Assembly: GCA_022316685.1 (NCBI GenBank)
Contig: JAKJHU010000075.1
Location: forward strand, 1,798,001-1,862,000
DNA from: Progne subis subis
Lineage: Eukaryota; Chordata; Aves; Passeriformes; Hirundinidae
Direction of reading: 5' to 3'
DNA length: 64,000 nt
Part shown: positions 40,428 to 51,171 of the stretch, piece by piece
How the letters are laid out: each line of letters begins with the position of its first letter
How positions within the stretch are numbered: the stretch's first letter is position 1
Notes under the pieces: generated by a model
What the model was told of the DNA's origin: nothing
Databases searched by the model: none
What the model saw: the letters and a program-made list of their open reading frames with translations, nothing else
Made by a program: the position numbers and the translations under genes

Positions 40428-42830
40428 TCTGCTTGCATTTTCCTACCTCTCTCACAGTTTTTCCTCAGTGACTCACTCAAGTTTCTTCTTCTTTACCCCT
40501 CTGACTTTTTTTTATTGTTCCTCTGTCCAGTGTTGGTCTTCTACTATGGCTCCAGGGGCTTGCCCTTCAATGCTGATAAGCTTGTGTGATTTCCAGATTG
40601 CACTGGTTATTTAGACAAGAAAAAGTCTTAGATCTCTTAAGGTATCATAGTGGACATTAAAACAAGGATCATTTAAAAAGAATTGGAGTTCCTTGTCAGA
40701 TTTTCTAGAAACATGATTTGCAAATAGAATAACGGAGAATTCAGGTGGTATGGACTTTTGATCATTTTCTTCAAAGAGTCTGGTTTTTTGTTTAGTTTAA
40801 ACAAAGAAGTTTTACAGTGTATCCTTAGGCAGTTTTGCATATCAGAGCTCAGCCTTTTCAGACTAAAATTAAAAAGCAATCCTGCAAGATACTGAGTACT
40901 TTTGTAAATTCTCTCTGACTTCCATAATCAGATTCCTGTAAGATTCATTTTTCAGGCTAAAAGCTTGAATTGTCTTTTCAAACTCAGGTTAGTTTTGCTT
41001 ATGTCTGCTCCAGAGTACTTTGTATTTGCTGATACAAATACCAAGTTTCAGCTACAGAACAGATTTTCTGAAACATTTCTGGGCCTCTGAAAAGCAAAAA
41101 ATGCATTTTTTTTAGAAGGTACTTTTTCTGACCATTACTAATGATCTTTATGATACTACTGCTTAAATGTTCATGTCAAAGCTTGCGAAATTTGTGGACC
41201 AAACTCCTCCTGACATAGAGTACAGGTAGTGTTAATTCATTCTTCAAGTGGATTGACAACCAGCATTTCAAAGGAAAGAGCAGCATGTGACATCGAGTTC
41301 TGAGGCCTGGACTGAGCATGGCAGCTAGAAGGGCTTTGGAAGCAGCCAGTTTTGGTGAATGTCAGCATTAGCTTTGAACATCACCAGGATCATTTGGGAA
41401 TTCTGGACTATTAGCATACCAAGCAATGTTTACTATTTACAGCTGCAAAATGAAAGTCTCAGAATTCATGGGTTATCACTGGAAATGAAGCTATTTATAG
41501 AGAGATGTTCTGGTGGATGCAAATATTTCTGAGAAAACATAGAAAGAAGATAAGGTATTAAGGCTCTTGCAACTAATCCCATTGATAGGCTCATGGGGTA
41601 TGCTTTAATGGTGTGCACACACAGAAAGATAGGATGAACTGGCATGTGCTCAGTGCCTTCCTGCTGCAGGGATATCATACCAGTTAGTTTGAACCCTTAC
41701 ACTAAAAAGTATAGTGACTTAACAAACTGATTTTATTTCTAGCATAGGTTAAAATATTTAAATCTGTACTTAACCGGGATAAATATTGTGCGTAATGTAG
41801 GCCACAATGTCTGTGCTAAATAGTGCAGTTTAGTTCTAAAACAATGTTATTTAAAAAGCATAATTTAGGTGCCTTTTGGTAAAGGAATCATTGAAGGAGA
41901 AAATGCAGCATTGTATTGCAGCAGGCAAAATTCAATTAAATGAACACTGAATTTAGATATCTCTGAAAAACAAAAGTTCAACCTATGCAGAAGGTCACTT
42001 TAGAAATAATGCTCGTCAGCAACACAGAAGTGAACTCAGGTACTCATATGAAACACAGCAATGTTTCAAAATTAGCTACTAAAAATATTTTTTTGGCTGA
42101 AAGTAATTAGTTCCACAGTATATTTCCATTCCCTTGAATGAACTGACAGCAGTGGATGAATGTCACTGAAGAGACAGGGCGGAACTCAGAGAGCTCCTTG
42201 GGCAGATGAAGTCACTGGTTTGCTATGTTTATGCTGCCACACGTCTCGCAGGCGTCTGAGGCCCGCTTTATCAGAAGGAGCCTTGGCATCCAGCACAATG
42301 GCATGTTTATGTTACAAAGAAAGGTCCCACTGCGAGCGGCAGGACAAGGGATGCCGGTAGGAGCGGCAGCAGTGGCTTCCTGCGCCCCAGGCTGGTGTGG
42401 GCAGGGGGGGAAATGAGACACCATGGCTTATACTGCAGACCAGGAACTAGCTCTCAGGGATTAACACACATAGGCCACTGATAATTTTCCATATTGCCCC
42501 AGCTAGGAAAAAGCTGATATGTGGATTTTGAGCACAGCCCTTACAGCCCTTTGAAGAAAGCTTGTAGGTCATTCCTAGTGCTCCCAGAATTGCAGCAGCC
42601 AGTGTAAGCTTCTGAACATCCAGGGTTTCCAGGGGGTAAAGTCTTCACTGAGTGATAGACCTTTGTTGAAAACTCCCTGGAGACTCTGCAGTGGCCACTC
42701 AAGTTTCCCAGTTCCCACCTGAGCAGTGCTGGAGGCGATGACAAAGGCATCCCTGGTAAGCCCTGCTTGGTGCTGCACGGGAGGTGGCACCCAGCATGCA
42801 ACCCAACTTACCTCAGGCAGACCAGCTGAG

Positions 42831-42934
42831 GGTGGTACCAAACAGGGCATGGTGATACCATGGTGGTACCAAACAGGGCTTGTCTATGGCGTGGTCAGCC
42901 TCTGACAGCTGCCACAGCCGTGCCATAGACAAGC
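42831..42934. repeat. 18-bp direct repeat with adjacent 13-bp inverted repeat
   Basis: GGTGGTACCAAACAGGGC occurs at 42,831-42,848 and again at 42,862-42,879. Overlapping the end of the second copy, GCTTGTCTATGGC at 42,878-42,890 is the exact reverse complement of 42,922-42,934, leaving a 31-base loop. A single-stranded copy could form a 13-bp stem. No known RNA or element was recognised. Confidence 0.85.
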
Positions 42935-43437
42935 ACATCCAGGATGGATACATGGGGGTAGAGGGAAGCATAGCAAATTATTTTACTTCCTGGCCCGGGC
43001 AGCAGAGTGGGGTTCAGCACACCTGGTTGCTGCTGGTACTCCATCAGTGGAGTCCTTGATGTCCACAGTGTTGCAAAGGATGTCGTTCCCACCTGAGTCA
43101 TTGCCCCCAAGGAGGACTCTGCCAAAGCTGATGTGGTTAGATGTACTCTCTACTATTTTGCATTGTTCCCTTCTGTATCATCTACCTCCCTTTTCATGTA
43201 ATTTTTTTGTTTGTTTGTTCATTTTAGTTTCTCTTTGAAACATGATTCATCTTTTGTTGTTTATCCTTTTTTTTTTTTCAGATTTGACAAAATCACTTTA
43301 GTCAAATATTTATTATCATGCTGTCAATCAGCACTAATTTTTTAAATTTTTTATAGTATCCTACAATCTGCCTGTTTTCCCTTTTATTCCCTCTCTTTCT
43401 TCCTTCTTTTCCCTTGCTATCCCAGTTCCACACCAAA

Positions 43438-43448
43438 CCCCCCCCCCC
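43438..43448. repeat. C11 homopolymer
   Basis: Eleven cytosines within a pyrimidine-rich region. Confidence 0.85.
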
Positions 43449-44112
43449 TCTCTGCCTTGCATGACACCATTCCTCTTCTGTCTCTGCTCTGTTGGCTACA
43501 GCAAGGCAGCATCACACACCCAGGGGACCCCTGCATCCCTGAGTCTGGCTTCAGAATATGAACAAAACCCAGTGGTTCAGCAGATCTTTTGTAATACTTT
43601 CTGTGGCTTCCATCATACTAATCATTATTGTTCCTTTTTGTGAGTTGCTACTATCTTTATTTTACAAAAGGGGAACTGTCATAAGGAGAAAATATGTGTC
43701 AGATCTTACACATATTTGGAATACTAAAGCTCAGATGTGAGGTCCACTAAAATCAGTTATTCTGAAATTTGCATGCAGACCAGTGAAGCTTTTCAGTAGG
43801 ACTTCTGAAAGTCAAGCAAGTGGATGGCCACAACATTATATGGATAAATCACATGGGATCTGGCTTTAAATGAATTCAAATTCCCCTAAGATCTAGTTCT
43901 TTTTTAAGACAGGGATAGCTATTGGGTATTATGTAGTTCCTACAGAGATAGATGAAACTTCTCCATATTGACCAGTTTTATTCCCATACGTTCAAAGTGT
44001 TCAGCAATAACACCAATATTTCAAATCTCTTCCCCAACCAGTGAATGCTTCATTTCTAGTACTGTAGTCTCCAGAGTTTTTTCAGCACTTCTGGTGTTCA
44101 AGGAACTCCCCT

Positions 44113-44132
44113 CCCCCCCCCCCCCCCCCCCC
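44113..44132. repeat. C20 homopolymer
   Basis: Twenty uninterrupted cytosines. A short open frame that crosses it (43,968-44,294, plus strand) encodes a Pro run there and has no recognisable domain. Confidence 0.9.
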
Positions 44133-46419
44133 AGTTTCAGTCAGCTGGCAGCTGCAATGAACCTACATAGTTGTGGTTACCATGAATGCCTCTCATTCTG
44201 TTTCTCACATGCTATCTCACCTAATTGCAGTGTCATTCCTGAGGCTCTGGGGGACAAACTGGGTGGGCATTTACAAACTTTTCTCCTCAACTGATCTTGG
44301 GTATCTGGTAATATTTTGGTAATGTTAATTGAGATCAAAATCTGATTTTTTATCTATTTTTATTTATATTATAATGGGGCCATGTATTCAGCTGCTGAAA
44401 ATCGGCCTGCACATGAAGTAACCTTGGACAGTCAGAATGTATGTGCTTCTTCAAAATAGCATCCTGGGAATTAACCTCAAACTTGGTCTTTCCCACATAT
44501 AGCCCGAGAGGAAGGCAGTGATGTGACATTCAGTGAACTGGATATTAACATTGTGTGTTATGCATGCTGCACTCCAGTCCCAATTTTGAGCCATGACTTA
44601 TTTGGTTTATAATTCTGAGATGAGAATCGCTTACATTTTCTTGTTTGGCATGCAGTTGGTTTTGACACAGTAATTAAGAGCCAGCACACTCCAAAGAACC
44701 CGGCTAATTATTGAACCCTCTCAAGCAGGGGAAACAGTAAATTATCTGAGCAGTGGAAAGGGTAATAGGTCAGTTGAAAAAAATGTTTTTTATAAGCTGA
44801 TACTGGATTTGACAATACAGATGCTGGCAAGAATGAAAGGAATCCCAGTTCAGTTTTGAAAAAGGTATCTTTTTCACAGAGAACAAGTCTCTTCTGGGAA
44901 CCTTTAATTTAATGTACATTGGTTTCCTATTTTAAGAAAACAATTTGCCATTAACACTGTGCCAGCCAGGCTTACATTTTTTTTAAGCAAAACCTCTTTG
45001 TTCTAAAGTATTTAATGGCCCAAAGAGGAGGAAATTGGCTGTGACATTTCAGTTTTTGCATTGTAAGGAGAAAATGTTCGAAGGTCTAAAAGTATCCCTG
45101 AAACACCCTCCTTCTCATCATTGTAATATACCATAAGCCATGTGACAACAAAGACATTTCTTTCTGAGCCTAGCATTGTTTTTAATCAGCTAAATCTGCA
45201 GCTGAGACTGTCTTCACACAGAACTGCTGACTCAAATAAAAATTTTGTTTACCTGACTAATTTAATGACCTACTCTGCACTACAATGTCTCCAGTTCTTC
45301 CGGCTTCCTTTACCTTAACACAAGTGACAGTTGTCCTGAATTGCATATTCATCTGGGGGGAAAATCTCAGCAGGGTTTATGCTGTGGGGCTGTTTTTCTG
45401 TTAGGCGCTGTTCAGCTCCATTCCCTAGTTAATCATCCATCCTGGAGGAATACTTAAAGTATATTCATATATTTTTTAGTCTGTGAGGCCGTGAGCGGAC
45501 AGGTGAGGTAGATGGTACATGTAAATAAGATTAAGAAAATGCATCCTGTGGTGGATTAATGCCAAGGACTATGTTATGGAGGTCAAAGATGGGGGCCTTA
45601 TCTTTATCACCCAGCAGAACTCAAAGGGAGTCTTGGTGTTCAGATTATTCCCCTAGCAGTGAATTCAGACGTGAGTGAATCACAAGGTTGTTTATTGTCA
45701 GCTCAGAAAAAATAAAGCGAGACTGGTTTATGTGTAGACTGAGGCCAGTGTGGAAACATTCCTAGACAGGGTGGAGCCCACAAGACGAGCGGTGCTGTCA
45801 CTGGGGAGGGAGCAGGTCCCAGTTTGCACTGAAGCTGGAGAGACAGGGCTTTGTGATATGATCTATTCTGTGGTAAAATTTGCCTAGGAGGTTTTTGCCC
45901 CTTATCTCTCTACCTCACAGCCCTGGTCACTCACTCCTGCCTGTATGAGAGCTTCTTGCCTGTCCTCAATTGTGCTGCTACAAATTAGTGTGGGGCCAGG
46001 CTACTGAGTAGGTCTCTAAAGCAGTCTAGGTTAAAAATAGCCTTCCAAAATAATTTTTCATTTTTGAGTTTTAAACCAAAACCGTTTCAGCTGCCTGATT
46101 TTATGGACAATCCCTAAAAGTACCTATGTATGTACAACTGACATGGTAAACTGACCTGCTGAAAGGTAACTTAGCTTCTCGAATCTAAAACAAATGTGTC
46201 ATGGAAATATACACAAAGAAACTATGCCGCCTTGCTGGTGAAGGAAAAGTGCAGGGGCTCTGCTTTCTTCCAGTATCAAAATTGTAATGAACACAAACAT
46301 TCACTTAATTTTAATGAATCACCCTGCCCTGATGGATCAAGGTCAGACAGGCTCAATGCTTTGAAATCAATGGAAGTTTTGCCTCTCCTTTGTTGTGAGC
46401 TAAGATTAGCCTAGAGAAA

Positions 46420-46743
46420 TGAGGCTCATGTCTGACCTGATCACTCTCTACAACTCCCTTAAAAGACAGTGTAGCCAGGTGGGTCAGTCTCTTCTCGCAG
46501 GCAACCAGTGACAGGACAAGAGGAAAGGACCTCAAGCTGTGCCAGGGGAGGTTCTTCACTCAAAGGGTTGTCAGGAATTGGAACGGGCTGTTCAGGGAGC
46601 TGGTGGAGTCCCCATCCTTCGAGGTGCTTAGGGAATGGCTGGACATAGCACTCAGTACCATGCTCTATGTGACAAAGTGATGACCGAAGGTTGGACTCAA
46701 TTATCTCAGAGGTCTTTCCCAACCTAAATGATTCCATGATTCT
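46420..46743 (+). mobile_element. CR1 LINE fragment, 3' end, about 325 bp
   Basis: Landmarks in order are 'ctgatcactctctacaactc', 'cagtgacaggacaagagga', 'cctcaagctgtgccagggga', 'aagggttgtcaggaattgga' and 'ggttggactcaattatctca'. It ends with ctttcccaacctaaatga and a ttccatgattct tail. It is 5'-truncated and belongs to a different CR1 subfamily type from the copy at 35.6 kb, judging by its tail. Confidence 0.92.
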
Positions 46744-49192
46744 TTAAGATTTTCCCCCTATCTTTTCTTCAGAGAAGGACTTGGAATTTTAATATAGATT
46801 AGTGTTTGAACATAGATTATATTTTACCATATATCAACATAGAATCTGGATCATGCAACTATTGAGAGATGGGAAAGGATGCCAGGAGTTCCATCTAGAT
46901 AAGCCTTCTCTCCTGAGATGGGCTCACTCATACCTGCAGTCATCCTGGCATATTTGCCTAAACTTTTTTTGGACAAAACTTTATTTAAAATCCTCACATC
47001 TTCTTAGGTAATCTATTCCAGTGTTTAGCTGAGGAATTTCCTCACCATCTAATCTGTGTTTGACACACAACCAATATTTCATAGCCACACATCAGAGAAG
47101 ATGAATATAACTCCTAGTGGAAACAGCAGTAGCAGCAAAATAGAAACCTGGCATGTCCCTGAGGATGTTTGTTCCTTTCTCTTTAGCAAATGAACCCAAT
47201 AATTTATTGAATATAGTTAACAAATACAGCTGGGGTTGCCAGCATTTCTGTACATACATTAACTCAAAAAGAATCAAAAAATCAGTAATTTTCTCTTAAA
47301 GTTGTAATTCCTTGCCAGGGAATATTGGTAGTTTACTAGTGTAATGAGTTTTTTAGTGGCATAAACACATGGAGAGATTTGGTTTTTTTCCTTACAAATA
47401 TAATGTGATAGAATCGAATATTGTAGGCCCTGAGGGAAGAGATTACAGTACTACTGACAGTACTATTGATTTGTACCTTTAAAACTGAAACCTACCAATA
47501 TTGTAAAGAATGCACTTTAGAAACCAAATGGGAAACATTATATAAGAAACAATCTATTAAATTGCCTTCATTGAAACACCACTTCAAAGTGCCTAACAGC
47601 ATCATAAAGATAGGTTTTTGCAACAATGGAAAAATTACCAATGATGCTATTTCACAAGAGACTGGAGAGGAAATGAAGGTGCTGTGGAGATTCTATATTG
47701 TCAGACAGTACAGCAAAGTCAAGCCCAAGGGAAGTTGTATAGGAAAAATTAGTCTACTAGAACAAGCTGGGATAGTTACAACCACCAGCAAGATGTCCTG
47801 GTTTGTTGGCATTTTGCCTTGTCTTGCAATGTCTTAAAAATAATTACTTTTTTTTTTCTTCTTCTTCTTTCTCTGAACCCCTGAGTATTTAAAAAAATGG
47901 AGGACAATTAAAAGAGTAAAACTAAATTACTCAGTGGTAATAGTAGTTGTAATACCTAGTGGTAATAGTAGTAATTAAATTGCTAATTACTTAATTCTGT
48001 GGCATTTCTTTAAAAATGTAATAACATTTTGAGGACCTCTTTCAAGAGATCATCCCTTTGTCAACACTGTTGGCTCATTCCTCCCAATCTCTAAACTTTT
48101 TTTTTTTTTTTTTTTTTTTTTAATTGTCCTTATTGCAGTATTTGGGACATTTCTTTTTTTCTTAGGTGAAGTGTGGTTATATGTGCCACATTTAGCAACT
48201 GTGGTTACTATGGCCATTACAGTGGGTTAAGAGAAAAAGGTTTTTAGGGAGCATGTAATCTCCCAGCCATTGTAGGCATCTTGGAAAAAGGCAAACTTTG
48301 TCTCTACATTGATTATAAACAGAACCTGAAGTGACCGCTTTGGATATAGATTCCTACATCAGATGAATCATACCCTGAAAGTTGCACTGAGTATTCCTGG
48401 TTACTGAGAGCACTGATTTTGACATTAGTTTTGTAATAACTTATACAAGTTATTTCCGTCTTTTGCAATACATTTGGAGTGAGGTGTCAGATGAAGAAGC
48501 AAACACTTGCAGACTTTTTGGCTCTGCCTCAGCTAGGAACTAAAGAGCACACCTTGCCCACAGGCAAACATGTTGCAACATAAAATGCAAATAAGCTTGA
48601 AATCAAAACAGAGGCAATAAGGAATGGCTCTTTACGTGCCCTCGAGGAGGAGGAGAATCTGACAAGACATTTGTAAGACAATTCAGGGAAGTCATTTGAC
48701 ACAACCACGATGACAATCATATTATTGGTTTTAAAAGTCTTGACTTGTCACAAAATATACTTTGCTACAGATGTAACTAAATAAACAACAAAAGAGCTTA
48801 GTATCGATAAGGAAAGAAATTCACATTTAATACATGTTGCTTCACATTTTTCTTACAGGACAGTTCATTCAAAGTCAGCTCTTTGAGCATGGTAAATATT
48901 TTACACCCTAAAAAAAAAAAAAAAAAAAATCAATAATGTTTGTATTTAGAAAAGAGGACAGCTGGCAAAATTTAATCACATTTGCTGCTCAACAGCAGTT
49001 ATCTCAAAGACAAAGCTCTAGTAACAGGTGAGTACTAAGATGGGGACTCAACTGGTTCATATAAGAAAATAGCGTGGCTACTATAGAATAAAATTAAATT
49101 CTGCAATTCCTTAACTTTACAAGCACTGATGCTGCTGTCCTTACCTCTTGACTATGCTCTTGTTCTGAAACAGCACAGAGGGATTTGTCCTG
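46744..49192. other. Intergenic DNA and likely CLDN34 3' flank
   Basis: AT-rich sequence. The CLDN34 3' untranslated region should run leftward from 49,192. A minus-strand ATTAAA at about 48,971-48,976 is a possible polyadenylation signal, but it is weakly supported. A T25 run (48,097-48,121) and an A20 run (48,910-48,929) are present. A 15-bp motif, agtggtaatagtagt, occurs twice at 47,933 and 47,958. Confidence 0.55.
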
Positions 49193-49837
49193 TCAGGATT
49201 TAGTGATAGTGTTTGCAGTCATGGGAAATCTGTATGAGAGAGAAAACATCCCACTTAGCAGCAGCAGGATGACAGCCACAATTCCAACAGGAATGGCAGC
49301 ACCAGCTTCCTGTGCCACTGGACTGGAGGGCATGTAGTAGGAAGGAGGAAAAGCTATGCTCTGGTTGTGAGTTACAGAATAGAAATTCCAGCTCACGGGG
49401 ATCAGGACACACAGACCAGCAAATATGTAGAAGGCGCCACCCACCAGGAAGAACGGGGCAATGAGAGTTTTGTGAGTGATTCCTATGTACACATTTCTCA
49501 GAGCAAATATTGTAGCAGCCAGTCCCAGCAAGCCCGTGAACATGGCGATCAACAGGAGGCCCTGAGCAGCATAAATTTCATGGGGGATGAAGGAGTCGTA
49601 GCCGCTGAATTTATGGCAGAACTGTTCTCTGTAGCCAGGTGAGACATGAAGGTAACTGATGAAGCAGACTTTCCAAATCCCCACCCAGGCAACACCAGAG
49701 GAGATGACAGTAGTGTTGTCCACATGCCACACTCTCCATTCCACCACTCCCATTGAAACGGTGCACAGGATCCAGCCTATCGTGCCCAGAACAAAGGCAG
49801 CAAGCTGGAGGTGTGAGGTGCTGACCAGGGATTTCAT
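49193..49837 (-). CDS. CLDN34: Claudin-34 (CLDN34), complete single-exon coding sequence
   Basis: A complete 214-residue, four-pass membrane protein. The segments are TM1 about 11-32, TM2 about 88-112, TM3 about 124-148 and TM4 about 176-200. The first extracellular loop carries the claudin signature: Trp34, then Gly53-Ile54-Trp55, Cys58 and Cys74, the latter two expected to form the loop disulfide. The Cys-Cys gap is 15 residues, longer than the 8-10 of classic claudins. The start (49,835-49,837) has A at -3 and matches the usual family length; the stop is TGA at 49,193-49,195. I identify it as CLDN34 from the overall pattern (WRVWH, GVAWVGIWKVC, FALRN, SGMFSLSYRFP) and from its place upstream of WWC3, as in human. 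Claudins form or modulate tight-junction strands at the lateral plasma membrane; whether CLDN34 does so is not established by the sequence. The C-terminus (TITKS) lacks a clear YV-type PDZ ligand. Confidence 0.92.
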   Translation of the reverse strand: MKSLVSTSHLQLAAFVLGTIGWILCTVSMGVVEWRVWHVDNTTVISSGVAWVGIWKVCFISYLHVSPGYREQFCHKFSGYDSFIPHEIYAAQGLLLIAMFTGLLGLAATIFALRNVYIGITHKTLIAPFFLVGGAFYIFAGLCVLIPVSWNFYSVTHNQSIAFPPSYYMPSSPVAQEAGAAIPVGIVAVILLLLSGMFSLSYRFPMTANTITKS

Positions 49838-49877
49838 CTTTGGAGCTCTCCTGCTCTGTCACAGACACAGTTGCCAT
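49611..49877 (-). promoter_or_regulatory. Upstream open reading frame overlapping the CLDN34 start
   Basis: An ATG at 49,875-49,877, 40 bases before the CLDN34 start, opens an 88-codon frame shifted by one relative to CLDN34. It ends 227 bases inside the coding sequence. Its context is moderate (C at -3, G at +4), whereas the main start has A at -3. If the transcript begins at the predicted exon junction or further upstream, scanning ribosomes meet this ATG first. The peptide has no recognised domain. It is more likely a translational brake than a second protein. Confidence 0.5.
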
Positions 49878-49894
49878 GCGAAGAGAGAGAGGCA
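49838..49894 (-). promoter_or_regulatory. CLDN34: CLDN34 5' leader end with splice acceptor
   Basis: On the minus strand a pyrimidine-rich tract (TTCATTCTTTGTTTCTTTG) ends in CAG at 49,895-49,897. This is a good acceptor 57 bases upstream of the start codon. It implies that the coding exon begins at 49,894 and that at least one non-coding exon lies to the right. That exon and the promoter were not located. An upstream ATG lies in this leader. Confidence 0.6.
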
Positions 49895-51150
49895 CTGCAA
49901 AGAAACAAAGAATGAAATGACAAAAGCAGTTATTATTTGGGTGAATAGGTGAACCTGTCAGTGAAAAAGAGAATGTGTGTTTACGGGGGAGATGGCAGTC
50001 ATCTTTCTCCAACTTTAATGAACTGCTGAAATTTAATATCCATGGAGAAATAGCATACAGGTTTTAATTCTGTATATGTCATGGTATCACACAGAGGAGA
50101 AGGAGTCTCTGATTAGCTCTCCTAAAGATCTGCTTTTTACATTATCACAAAAGGAAAATTAATGGAGTTTTTTCCAAGTTATTAACTTCTCTCTTAATTA
50201 ACCATTATGTTCAAAGATCCTTATACACATTACACATAATCAGGAGCCCAAGAGTTACTGGCTAGCAGGAACAAAATCTGAGAAAATCCTCTGGTTCCTG
50301 ACTGTTGCAAGAGATCCTACAAAACAGAATCTGTGCTCCTTTCTCGCAGCAGCTGTGGCTTTGATGCTGGAGCCCAGTCTGTACAGACTTCAGCTTTTCT
50401 GCTGTCTTTACAGAGAGCTGCTGGGACCAGTGTCAGACAAAAAATGCTGCAGTTCAGAGGCATGAGCAAATCCAGGCCACAAAGTCTAACAACAACCACT
50501 AAACTTTGGCCGTTTTCAGATTAATTAGTCATGAATGCATTAGCAGAAACATTTGAATTAATCAGAAATGTAACACTGCACAGGGGCTGGAGCCTGGTTA
50601 TGCTGTTATTGCTCTCCCACCCTCAAACTTTACCCAAGGTTTTTTTGGTGCTTTGCCTTTGCAAATTCCACTTATTTATAAATTGCCCAGTTTCCCCATT
50701 TTAAATCATCCTAAAACTGTGCTGGAAAATATTTTAGTAATGTAGATTTAAGATTTGTTTGCTGACTGTACATTCTGAGTGCAAATTATGGTTTTATTGT
50801 ATTAAAAAAAAGAAAAAAAAAGAGAGAGAGAGAAACAAATCAACACTTTATTTCCTATGTCTTTTTTGCAATTTTTTTGTACAATTTTTTGTACAATTCA
50901 CTTATAGGAATGATCTGTGATCAGTGAAGATGTAGCATCAAATTTATGTAAATCTGACAGGTTCTAGGGATCTGTGTATTCCATAAGTTTGCAAAAATAT
51001 TTTTCTCCACTGCTCCTATTTCATTCAAGACTGTACTGTAATACAGTTCTGAAATATTGTACCAAGTTGACTCTAATAAGACATGTGTGCTACCATGTTT
51101 TGTGTGTTAAGCATTAAATGTAAAGACTGAAGCAATTTTTCGATTTACTG

Positions 51151-51171
51151 ATCTTAAGGTAACCTTAAGAT
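51151..51171. repeat. Perfect 21-bp palindrome
   Basis: ATCTTAAGGT and ACCTTAAGAT flank a single central A. With one unpaired base the arms extend by CTG on the left and CAG on the right (51,148-51,175). It could bind a dimeric factor or form a short cruciform; no known site was matched. Confidence 0.9.

Larger units (their letters stand above)
38851..46419. other. Intergenic DNA between CR1 copies
   Basis: No supported gene. Contents include a 20-bp tandem repeat at 40,379, a GC-richer patch at 42.15-43.13 kb with direct and inverted repeats, and C runs at 43,438 and 44,113. A repeat-poor stretch at 44.53-45.43 kb may be a conserved non-coding element. The part from 45.48 to 46.02 kb has an LTR-like look but its ends could not be fixed. 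Confidence 0.6.

Noticed and set aside
45482..46023. Possible second solo LTR on the minus strand
   Set aside because: The left end looks like TGTGAGG and a minus-strand AATAAAC lies near 45,691. However, the right end lacks a clean CA and only a dubious 4-base flanking match exists.
47466..47837. 123-codon plus-strand frame in AT-rich DNA
   Set aside because: No domain, no flanking promoter or splice context that I could recognise, and no homology recognised.
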